Positions 45,401 through 54,499 of a stretch of 64,000 nucleotides of DNA are shown here, piece after piece. This stretch comes from an uncultured Pedosphaera sp. (GTDB taxonomy: Bacteria; Verrucomicrobiota; Verrucomicrobiia; Limisphaerales; Pedosphaeraceae), in NCBI GenBank assembly GCA_903918755.1, contig CAIXFN010000049.1, forward strand, positions 88,354 through 152,353, given 5' to 3'. Under the pieces are notes generated by a model that searched no databases, was not told the DNA's origin, and saw only the letters and a program-made list of their open reading frames with translations. A program made the translations under genes and the position numbers. Each line of letters opens with the position of its first letter. Within the stretch, counting starts at the first letter, position 1.

Positions 45401-45694
45401 CCGGCGGACATATTCCGGGCTGGCAAACTCGCCGGAGGAAAGTACCTTGATGGCGACAATCCGGCCCAGGCTGCGCTGGCGGGCTTTGTAGATCACCCCC
45501 ATGCCGCCGCGCGCGACTTCCTGGATCAACTCATAGTCGCCGAAAGCGCGCAAGAAGAACGGATTGCTGAACCGGGAAGTATCACTGGACTTGGGCGGTT
45601 CGTCGCCCAGACCTTCCGCCATCAGGCAGCGGGGGCAAAGCCCGTTGAGGCCTCCCGCGGGGAGCACCGTGCCGCATTTTTCACAGGCAGCCAT
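42458..45694 (-). CDS. Zn-ribbon Ser/Thr protein kinase with WD40-type propeller
   Basis: 1078 residues. A short zinc ribbon opens the protein (C4, C7, C20, C23). The kinase domain follows: GGMGVIYKA loop near 63-71, AIK Lys83, HRDLKPSN with Asp176, DFG 194-196, and GTPGYLPPEQ. A single membrane span lies near 338-360 (VWVLSFTLAIGSTFAAF). The C-terminal ~650 residues are repeated beta-propeller blades with strings such as SPDGKFFAVGL, SADGRELGVS and SPDSRWVVSS, typical of WD40 sensors. The layout suggests a transmembrane receptor with a sensing propeller. It lies 73 nt downstream of an ECF sigma-factor gene on the same strand, so the two probably form one regulatory unit. The input signal is unknown. 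Confidence 0.9.
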   Translation of the reverse strand: MAACEKCGTVLPAGGLNGLCPRCLMAEGLGDEPPKSSDTSRFSNPFFLRAFGDYELIQEVARGGMGVIYKARQRSLGRIVAIKVLSSGEFASPEYVRRFRAEAAAAARLQHPNIVAIHEVGQHEGIRYFSMDFVEGPNLSQLQAGRSLPPQRAAAYLKTLAETIQYAHQQGILHRDLKPSNVLIDPFGEPRITDFGLAKELSGDSDLTVPGQVLGTPGYLPPEQADTSHGPLTPAADVYSLGAILYYMLTARAPFVSGSLRETLRQMLASDPVAPSSLNPEIPRDLETICLKCLERSPGRRYPSAAALAEDLRRFLADESIVARPATSLDRFTRWCRRRPTLAAVWVLSFTLAIGSTFAAFSISRARARAESSLARTLQAEAKSQEQLREARLAQARAVRRTSLPGRRSQALAALSEAATIRRGPDLREEALAALMLADVAPSNHWDLQSEVLLHVSHDPVGNFALTATGDSSGLEHDAPLLRRWGQTNVLANLMCGPTNRIIGPLRFNADSSVIMAHCRDATLRLWHTGETNAFVILTNRPLPGHDPYTEPQNDAYDFSPDGKFFAVGLPGPGVSLHSVADGAEIARRAEGLIGSILRFAPDGRHLAITRTVDYTNRVVEVLTLPGLALTNTFTLKEGPSSLAWSADGRELGVSAEDNTITVFSVPEGRTLKTLACPNLGEGEFAFLGGNTLIGFRGVGSTLRLANPASGTEELVINGFSSSALAVTRDGSSFITMSLDNIATRWAILPPVGFQTIPIPRPVGYQFGVNQCCLDFSPDSRWVVSSHGRFILLRSTLDGHLVQELVEDQETAGMTSVAFCEGGRALLRCSTVTGLSRITLDYSADGQPHFGPATALDPEPGFMISDHPPDGRRLALIDLNKHLVKILEITGGKSRQLSRWAEPECYSVALQPEGGSALVNCAVTRAYDPAIKLRLRRVEDGTVIRELPGIPSCDTAWSGDGRYVLTSNGQKRSTLWNTANWQPVATLDGPLGGDSTSFALAPDGTYAVINRDDYVALVATKDGSEFARLPIPAASDLCAGIRFLPDGRRFAILWRDGRIDLLDPEKLRDALRPLHLEW

Positions 45695-45767
45695 AGTCGG
45701 GAGGAAAAAGAATTATCATAACCATACTACTTTAGGACTATTTTCTCCAAAGGTTACAGGGAAAGTA

Positions 45768-46514
45768 TCAAGCGGCGAAGGCCGCCATCAAATGGCGCAA
45801 TTCCGCCTCGATTTGATCCGCGCTTTGGACGGTATTGGCCACCTCTTCGCGGAGCAGGTCCCGAAAGCGTTGCCGGAGGCGGTGCACGGCGACCTTGACG
45901 GCCCCCTCGGCCAGGCCGAGTTCCGCCCCCATTGCGGCGTAGGAGACCTCGGCTTGGCGGCCCCAGAGGAACTGTTGCAACCGGGTATAAACGGCCGTCC
46001 GGCCGGTGGAGGCGTAATCGTTGGCCAGGCGTGCCATGACGCGTTCCAGCACCGCCTCGGCCCAGCGCCGGTCGTACCAGACATCGGGCGAAAGTTCGTG
46101 GCGGGGTTCAGCGGCGTAGCGTTGCTCCGCCTCGCCGGGGGAAAGGGTTGCAAAAGTGGTCCCACCACCGCGCTTCTGCCGCTGGCTCCGGCGCCATTCC
46201 TCCTGGAGAAAGTGTTGGAGGGAAGTCAGGAGAAAAGTGCGAAACCGGCCGCGCTCCTGGTCCGCCCGGGCAAAATAGCCGCGCTCGAGGAAGCGTTCGA
46301 AAAACGCCTGCGTGAGGTCCTGGGAGTCCTCGGGCGAGTGGCCCTGGCGGCGCACATAGGCGTACAGCGGGAACCAGTAAGCCTGACAAAGCTTTTCCAG
46401 GGCTGCCCGGGCCACTCCTTCCGATTCATGGCCAGCGGAGAGGACCACGCTCCAATGCGTGGTCTGAAAAGCTTCCGGCTGGTTCGGGCCGGTTGCGGGA
46501 ACTGGATTATCCAC
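45768..46514 (-). CDS. ECF RNA polymerase sigma factor (kinase-associated)
   Basis: 248 residues. Region 2 is seen as LEKLCQAYWFPLYAYVRRQGHSPEDSQDLTQ with the following FFERFL helix. Region 4 is SYAAMGAELGLAEGAVKVAVHRLRQRFRDLL, a helix-turn-helix for -35 recognition. The length exceeds the ~180-200 typical of ECF sigmas because of a longer linker (RGGGTTFATLSPG). No anti-sigma gene is adjacent. Instead a membrane Ser/Thr kinase follows 73 nt away, matching the sigma-kinase pairing common in Planctomycetes and Verrucomicrobia. Kinase-controlled sigma activity is an inference. Confidence 0.9.
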   Translation of the reverse strand: MDNPVPATGPNQPEAFQTTHWSVVLSAGHESEGVARAALEKLCQAYWFPLYAYVRRQGHSPEDSQDLTQAFFERFLERGYFARADQERGRFRTFLLTSLQHFLQEEWRRSQRQKRGGGTTFATLSPGEAEQRYAAEPRHELSPDVWYDRRWAEAVLERVMARLANDYASTGRTAVYTRLQQFLWGRQAEVSYAAMGAELGLAEGAVKVAVHRLRQRFRDLLREEVANTVQSADQIEAELRHLMAAFAA

Positions 46515-46610
46515 AAGCAGTTACCTACCGCCGACCCCGGGATCTTTCAAGTTTGAACGTGCCCCGGCAGCCCGCGGAAGGCGCGGGAAAAGATTCCGTG
46601 GAATCGACGA

Positions 46611-46639
46611 TTGACAGTGGGGGGGCTGGTCGCTAGTTT
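46611..46639 (+). promoter_or_regulatory. Candidate sigma-70 promoter of purA
   Basis: TTGACA at 46611-46616 is a perfect -35. After exactly 17 bp comes TAGTTT at 46634-46639, an acceptable -10. The predicted start of transcription is near 46646, just upstream of the hairpin described next and about 118 nt before the purA ATG. Prediction only. Confidence 0.6.
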
Positions 46640-46642
46640 CTG

Positions 46643-46692
46643 ACTGTAAATACCGTGCGTTGCCCCGAATTTACAGTTCGGGGATTTTTATT
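46643..46692 (+). promoter_or_regulatory. Possible attenuator in the purA leader
   Basis: A perfect 7-bp stem, CCCCGAA (46663-46669) with TTCGGGG (46677-46683), has loop TTTACAG and is followed by ATTTTTATT, the layout of an intrinsic terminator on the plus strand. The upstream ACTGTAAAT (46643-46651) is exactly complementary to ATTTACAGT (46669-46677), which covers the loop plus one base on each side. Either an antiterminator, a pseudoknot or a protein operator could use this repeat. It sits only about 20 nt past the predicted transcription start and 70-120 nt before purA, with no other gene to terminate here. Confidence 0.55.
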
Positions 46693-46736
46693 GCAGTGGC
46701 AGGGCGCACGCCTGTCGCGGAATGCGGCGCCCGTAA

Positions 46737-48032
<1,296 letters not shown>

Positions 48033-48071
48033 CGCGCCAGGAGCAACGGTGAGCTGGAAAGCACCACGACC

Positions 48072-48806
48072 ATGAGCCATGCGGTCACGCTCAGCCCGGA
48101 AGCCCTGGCTTCCCTGCCGCGCCATGTGGCCGTGATCATGGATGGCAACGGCCGGTGGGCGAAACAGCGGGGATTACCTCGGGTGGAGGGGCACCGCGTC
48201 GGGGCGGAATCCGTGCGGGCCATCATCCGTACCGCCGGGGAACTGGGCATCAAATACCTGACGCTCTACGCCTTCTCCGTGGAAAATTGGAATCGGCCGA
48301 AGGATGAAGTGGATGCGCTCATGAAGTATCTGGCGCATTACATGAAGACCGAGTTTGCGGAGTTAAACCGCAGCAACGTCCGGTTGGAGGTCATTGGCCA
48401 GGTGCACCGCCTGCCGGAGTTTGTGCAAAAGCAGTTGCACAAAACGCAGGAAGGCCTGGCCAAGAACAACGGCCTGACGCTGATCATGGCGTTGAGCTAC
48501 GGGGGGCGGACGGAGTTGGTCGACGCGATGCGCAACATCGCCGCGAAAGTCAAAAGAGGAGAATTGGAGCCTGCGGACATCACCGAAAAAGTCGTTGCGG
48601 ACAATTTGTACACCCGCAACTGGCCCGATCCCGATGTTTTGATCCGTACCAGCGGAGAGATGCGGGTGAGCAATTTCTTGCTTTGGCAGATTTCCTACGC
48701 CGAACTGGTGGTGACCCCGACGCTGTGGCCCGACTTTCGCAAACCGCAATTCTACGAGGCGATGGAGGAGTATCACCGGCGGCATCGCCGCTTCGGTGGG
48801 GTGTGA
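48072..48806 (+). CDS. uppS: Isoprenyl diphosphate synthase, undecaprenyl-type
   Basis: 244 residues. The signature DGNGRWAKQRG starts at Asp24, the catalytic Asp for cis-prenyl transfer. HRVGAESVRAI, YAFSVENWNRPKDEV and the C-terminal DVLIRTSGEMRVSNFLLWQ with E/R residues for the diphosphate follow. It extends farnesyl diphosphate to the C55 carrier used for peptidoglycan and surface polysaccharides. It lies between purA and cdsA; uppS-cdsA order is conserved in many bacteria. The carrier serves the WecA-like gene at 23.4 kb. Confidence 0.95.
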   Translation: MSHAVTLSPEALASLPRHVAVIMDGNGRWAKQRGLPRVEGHRVGAESVRAIIRTAGELGIKYLTLYAFSVENWNRPKDEVDALMKYLAHYMKTEFAELNRSNVRLEVIGQVHRLPEFVQKQLHKTQEGLAKNNGLTLIMALSYGGRTELVDAMRNIAAKVKRGELEPADITEKVVADNLYTRNWPDPDVLIRTSGEMRVSNFLLWQISYAELVVTPTLWPDFRKPQFYEAMEEYHRRHRRFGGV

Positions 48807-48883
48807 GGGGGGGAAGGCCCGGGAATTTTGACCGGGAAAACCAAACGGCTCGACAGCCATGCGGGAACCGCTAAAATCTCCCC

Positions 48884-49798
48884 ATGCCGGTTCCCGCACC
48901 CAATGCCGTCCCCTTATCCAAAGCGCAAATATTTGTGCGCCGCCTCTCCAGCTTTCTCGTGCTTTGGACGGTCATCCTGACCGCGCTGTTTTCGGGCAAC
49001 AAGCTGGTCTCGGACGGTGTTTTCCTGCTGATCATGGTTCTGCTCGCGGCCACGGGTTTGCGGGAATTTTACGCCTTGGTGGAAAAGCGCGGGTTGTTTT
49101 GTTTTAAGTATTGCGGTCTGGCGGGGGGAGTCCTGCTCATGGTCGGCACTTTTTTCAACCTGGAGGGCAAGCTTGGTTTGGCCAATTCCCCGGCGCGGGT
49201 GAATGACTTCGAGACCAGTTTCCTGATCCTCTTTGTGCTGGGGCTCTGCCTGCGCCAGTTTGTGTCGAAGGTCAATGATTCCGGCATTGTGGCGATTGCC
49301 ACCACCCTCTTTGGTTTGATGTACGTCCCGTGGCTGTTGAATTTCATCCAGAAAATCAATTTTTTCCCCCATGTGGAGGGCCACTTTTATCTCCTCTATT
49401 TCGTATTGATCACCAAATTCAGCGATACCGGCGCCTATGTGGTCGGTTCCTTGATTGGCCGGCACAAGATGATTCCGCGGATCAGTCCGGGCAAGACGTG
49501 GGAGGGATTTGGCGGCGCGATTGTGGTGTCAATGCTGGCCAGCCTGTTGTTTGTGCGCCTTGCGGGGGACCACATGCCGGCCATGAATGCGGTCCATGCG
49601 GTGGTGCTCGGGGCGGTACTGAGTTCGGCGGCGGTGGTGGGGGATCTGATCGAATCACTCTTCAAACGCGAGGCGCGGGTCAAGGATTCTGGGCATATTT
49701 TTCCGGGAATCGGCGGCATCCTGGACCTGCTGGACAGCCTGCTGTTCAACGCACCGATCATGTATATCTACTTGCGGCACGTGCTGCACACGCCCTGA
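48884..49798 (+). CDS. cdsA: Phosphatidate cytidylyltransferase
   Basis: 304 residues with about eight hydrophobic spans. The diagnostic signature near the C-terminus is KREARVKDSGHIFPGIGGILDLLDS, read here as KREARVKDSG followed by PGIGGILDLLDS. It is preceded by KFSDTGAYVVGSLIGRHK and SPGKTWEGFGG, which are family hallmarks. The enzyme makes CDP-diacylglycerol for membrane phospholipid synthesis. It follows uppS by 77 nt in the same orientation. The signature has IGG where many have HGG. Confidence 0.93.
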   Translation: MPVPAPNAVPLSKAQIFVRRLSSFLVLWTVILTALFSGNKLVSDGVFLLIMVLLAATGLREFYALVEKRGLFCFKYCGLAGGVLLMVGTFFNLEGKLGLANSPARVNDFETSFLILFVLGLCLRQFVSKVNDSGIVAIATTLFGLMYVPWLLNFIQKINFFPHVEGHFYLLYFVLITKFSDTGAYVVGSLIGRHKMIPRISPGKTWEGFGGAIVVSMLASLLFVRLAGDHMPAMNAVHAVVLGAVLSSAAVVGDLIESLFKREARVKDSGHIFPGIGGILDLLDSLLFNAPIMYIYLRHVLHTP

Positions 49799-49829
49799 AC
49801 GTCGGGCGGGGCGGATTCGTCCATCAGCC

Positions 49830-50180
49830 TTACTTCTTCGCCTGCGTCCAAGTGACGGAGACCTGACGCGCCTCGGGAATGGGAAACTTCTGGACGGTAA
49901 CGGTGACCGCGGTGGCCGGAAACTCCGCCAGGATCAGGTTGGCGAGTTCCACCGCCAGGGTTTCGATCAGGCGCCAACTGCGTCCTTCCCCAAAGTGCAA
50001 AAGGCGTTGCGCGAGATCGTAATAATTGATGGTGGCGGCGATATCGTCCGTGGCGGCGGCGGCCGAAAAATCAAATTCCAGTTCGATGGTTAAAAGCAGG
50101 CGCTGGGGATTACTCCGCTCCTCGTCGGGAACGCCCACACAATAGGATACGGCCAGGTCGGTGATGGTGATTTTGGGCAT
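49830..50180 (-). CDS. folB: Dihydroneopterin aldolase-like protein
   Basis: 116 residues from the ATG at 50180 (MPKITITDLAVSYCVGVPDEE). The frame is open to 50465, but that part overlaps the apbE coding sequence and is not protein-like. The FolB fold is seen in VGVPDEERSNPQRLLLTIELEFD, INYYDLAQRLLHF and a LIETLAVELANLIL helix, then VTVTVQKFPIP. The enzyme cleaves dihydroneopterin in folate synthesis; tunnelling-fold relatives are possible. The start follows the apbE stop by one base, so the two genes are translationally linked. It converges on cdsA. Confidence 0.8.
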   Translation of the reverse strand: MPKITITDLAVSYCVGVPDEERSNPQRLLLTIELEFDFSAAAATDDIAATINYYDLAQRLLHFGEGRSWRLIETLAVELANLILAEFPATAVTVTVQKFPIPEARQVSVTWTQAKK

Positions 50181-50181
50181 G

Positions 50182-51228
50182 TCAATTTCCAGGAAAGCGT
50201 CGCCTGAATTGGCGCGAGGGAAAAGTGTGCGTTCCGGAGTCATCTTTCGTGACGATGAGCGCGGCCAATTCCGGGCGGGCATCGACCAAAGCCAGGGCCC
50301 GTTCCGCACCCATAATGTCGAGCGGTGTGTCCAGTCCATCGGTGATCGTCGCGTTGGGGCCGATGATGGTGACCTGGATCCGGTTGGTGAGGCCAAGCCC
50401 GGTAATGGGATCGACGATGTGGGAGTAGCGCACCCCATTAATCTCGACGTTTTGCTCCGTGTCACCGGAAGTGGACACTCCGGCGTTGTGCAGCAGGATC
50501 GTGCGGGGAGGCGTGTTGGGCAGTCCCTCCAGGGCCGCGATGCCGATTTTCCAACCCGCCATGCCCGGCGGGGCGTCGCCTATGGCCAAATCCCCGCTGG
50601 CAGCCACCAGGGCCGAGCGGAATCCGGCGCGGCGGATCACGGCCAGCGCCTGGTCTGCGGCATAGCCCTTGGCGATGCCGCCCAGATCCAGGCGCATGTG
50701 CGGGGCCAGCAGGGTGACCGTGCGCGCGCGCGGATCGAGTCGCAATTTGTCATGACCCACCGCTTGGCGAAGCTCGGCCAACTTGGCTGGGGAAGGGAGC
50801 TTCCCGGTCTTGCGGGAAGTCCGCCAGGCTTGGACGAATGGCCCCACCGTGATGTCAAAGGCCCCCGCGGTTTGGCGGGAAACTCTTTCGGATTCGGCAA
50901 AAATGGTAAACAAATCGGGGCTGACGGGTATCGATTCGCCGACGGCATGCAGCGTCAGCCGCATCAATTCACTGTTGGTGTTGTAATCCGTCATCATCCG
51001 GTCGAGCTCCGCGATCCGACGAAACGCGGCCTCCGCGGCGGCATTGGCGGCGGCGGCCTCCGGGGCATACAGAGTAATGTCGTAGAGCGTGCCCATATGT
51101 GGTTCGCTGAATTTGAACCGGGTCAGGGGTGGCTGGGGAGCGGGAGTGTGGCAGCCGGATAGCAGAACGAAGGCCCACGTGACCAGACAACACGCGAGCA
51201 GGCGGGCGGGGCGGGAAAGGGTGGGCAT
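50182..51228 (-). CDS. apbE: FAD:protein FMN transferase (ApbE lipoprotein)
   Basis: 348 residues from the ATG at 51228, chosen because a lipoprotein signal (LLACCLVTWAFVLLSGC) follows directly. Motifs: an N-terminal MGTLYDITLY, TVGPFVQAW, RLDLGGIAKGYAADQAL (FAD binding), LVAASGDLAIGD and the C-terminal HIVDPITGLG. A TDGLDTPLDIMGAERAL metal-binding region follows. The family attaches FMN to threonine residues of membrane electron-transfer proteins such as NQR/RNF subunits at the outer face of the membrane. The target protein is not in the window. It lies upstream of folB with one base between. Confidence 0.92.
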   Translation of the reverse strand: MPTLSRPARLLACCLVTWAFVLLSGCHTPAPQPPLTRFKFSEPHMGTLYDITLYAPEAAAANAAAEAAFRRIAELDRMMTDYNTNSELMRLTLHAVGESIPVSPDLFTIFAESERVSRQTAGAFDITVGPFVQAWRTSRKTGKLPSPAKLAELRQAVGHDKLRLDPRARTVTLLAPHMRLDLGGIAKGYAADQALAVIRRAGFRSALVAASGDLAIGDAPPGMAGWKIGIAALEGLPNTPPRTILLHNAGVSTSGDTEQNVEINGVRYSHIVDPITGLGLTNRIQVTIIGPNATITDGLDTPLDIMGAERALALVDARPELAALIVTKDDSGTHTFPSRQFRRRFPGN

Positions 51229-51298
51229 TTTAATGAGAACACCCGCGAGCCGGAGCGCGCGGGTGTTCATGCGGGAAATCGGTTTGGTTAAAGGTCGA

Positions 51299-52645
51299 TC
51301 AGACGACTTTTTTGACCCACTTGGGATCACCCGGGATCGGCAGACCATACATGCCGTTGCTGTCCGGCAGCGATTTGGGTTTCGCGTCCCAGGCGTAGGT
51401 TTCCGGCGCGAGGCTCACCGGGGAATTCACCGCTTCATCCCAGGTGATGATCTTGCCGGAGTAGGTCGCCATGCGGCCCATGATCGCGGTCATGGTGCTG
51501 GTGATGCCGTAATCGAGTTCGAAATAAGGCTCGTTCTTGCGGATGGCCGCGAACAAGTCGTCATGTTCCACCTGGTAGGGGGACTTGGGTTTGAAATCGC
51601 GGTCGCGAATGGACCAGGGATTCGCGCCTTTGATGGTGAAGCTGCCGCCGTCCTGCAAGTCGATGGTGCCCTTGGTGCCCTGGGCGTGCTCGGCCACGGA
51701 ATCCCAGCAGTTGCTGATGTGCCGGCATTGGCTATACATGCGGCTGCCATCGGCGTATTCGAATTCCACCGCGTGATGGTCAAAGATTTCGCCGTCATCG
51801 GAGGTGCGGGGCTTGGCGGCGCCGCCCATGCCGTACGCTTTCACCGGGTGACCCTGCTTGAGCCAGTTGACCACGTCGAGGTTATGGATGTGCTGTTCGA
51901 CGATATGATCACCGCAGAGCCAGGTGAAGTAGTACCAGTTGTCCAACTGGTATTCCATTTCGGACACGTTGGGTTTGCGGGGGTGCTTCCAGGGACGATC
52001 ACCATTCCAATAGCAGCGCATGGAGACGATGTCACCGATGGCGCCGTCGTGGATGCGTTTCATGGATTCCAGATAGCCCACTTGATGGTGGCGTTGGAAA
52101 CCGATCCCTACGCGCAGGCCCTTTTGCTTGGCGAGTTGCGCGGCGGCCATGACTTTGCGGATGCCGGGGCCATCGACGGCGATGGGCTTTTCCGCGAAAA
52201 TGTTTTTGCCGGCGTTGACGGCTTCCTCGATGTGGATGGGGCGGAAACCGGGAGGGGTGGCCAGGATGACGAGGTCCGCGAGCGCGATGGCTTTTTTGTA
52301 AGCGTCAAAACCGACGAACTGGCGTTCTTCGGGGACGTCCACCCGGTCACCGTGGGCGTTCTTGAGGTTGGCGAGGCTGCCCTTCAGGTGGCCCGGGAAC
52401 ACATCGGCCATGGCGACGAGCTTGACGTTGCCCGCCGTGCTGAGGGCCTGGTCGGCGGCACCGGAGCCCCGGCCGCCGCAGCCGATCAGCGCGATCTTGA
52501 TGGTGTCATCCCCCGCGGCGAAAGCGCTGCGCTCGATGGTCAAACCGCCGAGCAGCGAGGTGCCCACGAGGGCGGTGGAGGTGGTTTTGAGGAAGCCGCG
52601 GCGATTAAGCTGGGAATCCGGTTGTGATTGGTTTGGCTGATTCAT
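51299..52645 (-). CDS. Tat-exported Gfo/Idh/MocA family oxidoreductase
   Basis: 448 residues from the ATG at 52645. A twin-arginine signal (NRRGFLKTTSTALVGTSLLGG) precedes the Rossmann fold with IALIGCGGRGSG. EKPIAVDGPGIRK gives the conserved EKP Lys. The C-terminal domain holds the HIHNLDVVNWLKQGHPVKAYG segment with the usual catalytic His. The family oxidises or reduces sugars with NAD(P). Export through Tat with bound cofactor is typical of the planctomycete and verrucomicrobial members. It is adjacent to the cytochrome-SUMF1 gene on the same strand, and shared sugar or sulfated-glycan turnover is conceivable but unproven. Confidence 0.92.
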   Translation of the reverse strand: MNQPNQSQPDSQLNRRGFLKTTSTALVGTSLLGGLTIERSAFAAGDDTIKIALIGCGGRGSGAADQALSTAGNVKLVAMADVFPGHLKGSLANLKNAHGDRVDVPEERQFVGFDAYKKAIALADLVILATPPGFRPIHIEEAVNAGKNIFAEKPIAVDGPGIRKVMAAAQLAKQKGLRVGIGFQRHHQVGYLESMKRIHDGAIGDIVSMRCYWNGDRPWKHPRKPNVSEMEYQLDNWYYFTWLCGDHIVEQHIHNLDVVNWLKQGHPVKAYGMGGAAKPRTSDDGEIFDHHAVEFEYADGSRMYSQCRHISNCWDSVAEHAQGTKGTIDLQDGGSFTIKGANPWSIRDRDFKPKSPYQVEHDDLFAAIRKNEPYFELDYGITSTMTAIMGRMATYSGKIITWDEAVNSPVSLAPETYAWDAKPKSLPDSNGMYGLPIPGDPKWVKKVV

Positions 52646-52710
52646 AACGATGGTTATTTTTATTGAGACGGTCTGGTCGTTTGCAATAGGGCTAGGGGCT
52701 TGAAAGCAGC

Positions 52711-54108
52711 TTAGTCCTTTTCCACGCCGCTTGTCCAATATTTCCCGGCTTCTTCCAGCGTGGGCAATTTCAGCGGTCGTACAATCCGGAAACCGAGAAA
52801 CTGCGCGTCCGTGTGATACCAAATGCTCTTGGGCAGTTGGGGATCCTGCACCTTCCACATTTTGCTCGAACCGCGGCGGACGGCGCTGCGGAGCAATTCC
52901 GGGTCATCCTGCCAGGAGCCGCCGCGCACCGCTTGGGGATAGGGCTTCGTGGACCGGATCCAGGGATCCACCGCGCCCGTGGGCGCCACTTGCGTATAAC
53001 CGGCGGGAAAATACTGGTCCAACGTCCATTCAGCCACATTGCCGTGCATATCATACAGGCCCCAGGGATTCGGCTTCTTCTCGCCCACTTTGTGGTACTT
53101 GGAATCACTGTTGGCCTCAAACCAGCCATAATTGGGGAGTTGCGCGGCATCATTGCCGAAGGAATAGGCCGTGGTCGTGCCGGCCCGGCAGGCGTATTCC
53201 CATTCCGCTTCCGTGGGGAGGCGATAGAAATGGCCGGTCTTGGCGCTCAGCCATTTGCAATAGGTGTTGGCGGCGTGCTGGGTCATGCTGATGGCGGGAA
53301 AGCCATCCTTACCCATGCCGAAACTCATTTCCACATATGGACGGGTGGGGTGGGTAACGGCATCCGCCGAGGTCCGCGAGGGATCATTGGCCTGCTTGAG
53401 CTCGGGATACATGAACAATTCGAACTCATTCCAGGTGACCTCGCATTTTTCCATCCAGAACGGGGAAATCGTCACTTCGTGCTGCGGGCTTTCGTCGGGC
53501 TTGCGGCCGGCCTCGGTGGCGGGGCTGCCCATCTTGAAGGTGCCGCCGGGGATCGGCAGCATCTCAAAGGCCACGTCCGTGCCCGGGATGGTGGTCTTGT
53601 ACGGCTTCATCTCGGCGGCCGTGGCGGGGGCGGGGGAGTCCTTGATCTTCTGGTAGATCTCGGTGTCGTTGGCGGCGTTATCACCCAGATTGGCGACCAC
53701 GACCTTGCGGGCGACGAGGGTCACGCCCTCCGGGAACTTGCCGCCTTCCTTGATCCACTGCCTCAGCACTTCGGACTGCTCCTTTGTCAACGGATCGGAT
53801 TTATCCTTCGGCGGCATGAAATTGTCATCCGTCGGGGGCAGCACTGTGGCCGTGTAAAGCGGGCTTTTGTCCGGGTCGCCCGGCACCAAAACCGGACCGC
53901 TCGAACCGCCTTTGGCGATGCCCGCAGCCGAATCCAGTCGCAGTTTGCCTTTGGGCTTCTCCGGTCCGTGGCAACGAATGCAGGTGTTTTCAAGAATGGG
54001 TTTGACCTGGCTGTCAAAATCGATCGCGGCGGACACCGGCAAACTGCCGAGTCCCATGCCGCAAAACAGACCAAAACCCGCCGTCCAGGAAGTAAAAATA
54101 TGTTTCAT
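52711..54108 (-). CDS. Fusion of c-type cytochrome and SUMF1-like (formylglycine-generating-type) domain
   Basis: 465 residues with a signal peptide (GFGLFCGMGLGSLPVSAA). A heme-binding CIRCH at 43-47 starts a ~90-residue PSCyt1-type cytochrome region with VKPILENTC and VPGDPDKSPLY. Residues about 175-445 form a SUMF1/FGE-type domain: FEMLPIPGGTFKMGSPATEAG, MEKCEVTWNEFELFMYPEL, RLPTEAEWEYACRAG, YDMHGNVAEWT and AVRGGSWQDDPELLRSA. The active-site Cys of true FGE, normally before RSA, is Leu here, so formylglycine generation is unlikely. An electron-transfer or binding role is more probable. It sits upstream of the Gfo/Idh/MocA gene. Confidence 0.88.
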   Translation of the reverse strand: MKHIFTSWTAGFGLFCGMGLGSLPVSAAIDFDSQVKPILENTCIRCHGPEKPKGKLRLDSAAGIAKGGSSGPVLVPGDPDKSPLYTATVLPPTDDNFMPPKDKSDPLTKEQSEVLRQWIKEGGKFPEGVTLVARKVVVANLGDNAANDTEIYQKIKDSPAPATAAEMKPYKTTIPGTDVAFEMLPIPGGTFKMGSPATEAGRKPDESPQHEVTISPFWMEKCEVTWNEFELFMYPELKQANDPSRTSADAVTHPTRPYVEMSFGMGKDGFPAISMTQHAANTYCKWLSAKTGHFYRLPTEAEWEYACRAGTTTAYSFGNDAAQLPNYGWFEANSDSKYHKVGEKKPNPWGLYDMHGNVAEWTLDQYFPAGYTQVAPTGAVDPWIRSTKPYPQAVRGGSWQDDPELLRSAVRRGSSKMWKVQDPQLPKSIWYHTDAQFLGFRIVRPLKLPTLEEAGKYWTSGVEKD

Positions 54109-54499
54109 GTCAGCTAATCAAGGAGCGCAACAAGTAACCTTTCTGACGGTGGAAATCCAAGCAAATTCAACCGGGGGAGAGATTTCCGCAAAAGGGGGTG
54201 GGCCTCCGGGCGAAAATCTGCCGTCGCCAGCCCACCAGAACGCGGCGGCGCCGGCGCGGATTGGCCCTGGAATCCGGGCTGCACCCCGGGATATCCCCGG
54301 GGTGTTCACCGTCCGATCAAACCCTGGGCGCGCGCGATGAATTTGGCCTTGAGGGGGGCCGACCGGGGTTGCTCGCCGCCCCTGGCGGTGTTGGTTTTTT
54401 CTTTCCCGAAGTTCGCCGCGGGACTATTCATAGTCCGCGCAAACGATGGGCTGCATCGCTGCAGCCCGCGGCCGGGGCGAAGGGTTGGAAGAATTTCAA
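54109..54499. other. Intergenic region with strong hairpins
   Basis: No gene; the region separates the divergent cytochrome-SUMF1 and CPBP genes. A 9-bp perfect stem occupies 54282-54304 (CACCCCGGG, loop ATATC, CCCGGGGTG). Two further hairpins lie close together just before the CPBP start: a bulged GGACTA..TAGTCC at about 54416-54438, and a perfect 8-bp GGGCTGCA..TGCAGCCC at 54448-54467. A C-rich, TTTTTT-containing stretch lies near 54390-54410. They look like structured dispersed repeats rather than terminators. Confidence 0.6.

Noticed and set aside
50181..50465. Upstream extension of folB
   Set aside because: It lies inside apbE coding sequence, and the FolB fold begins at the ATG at 50180.
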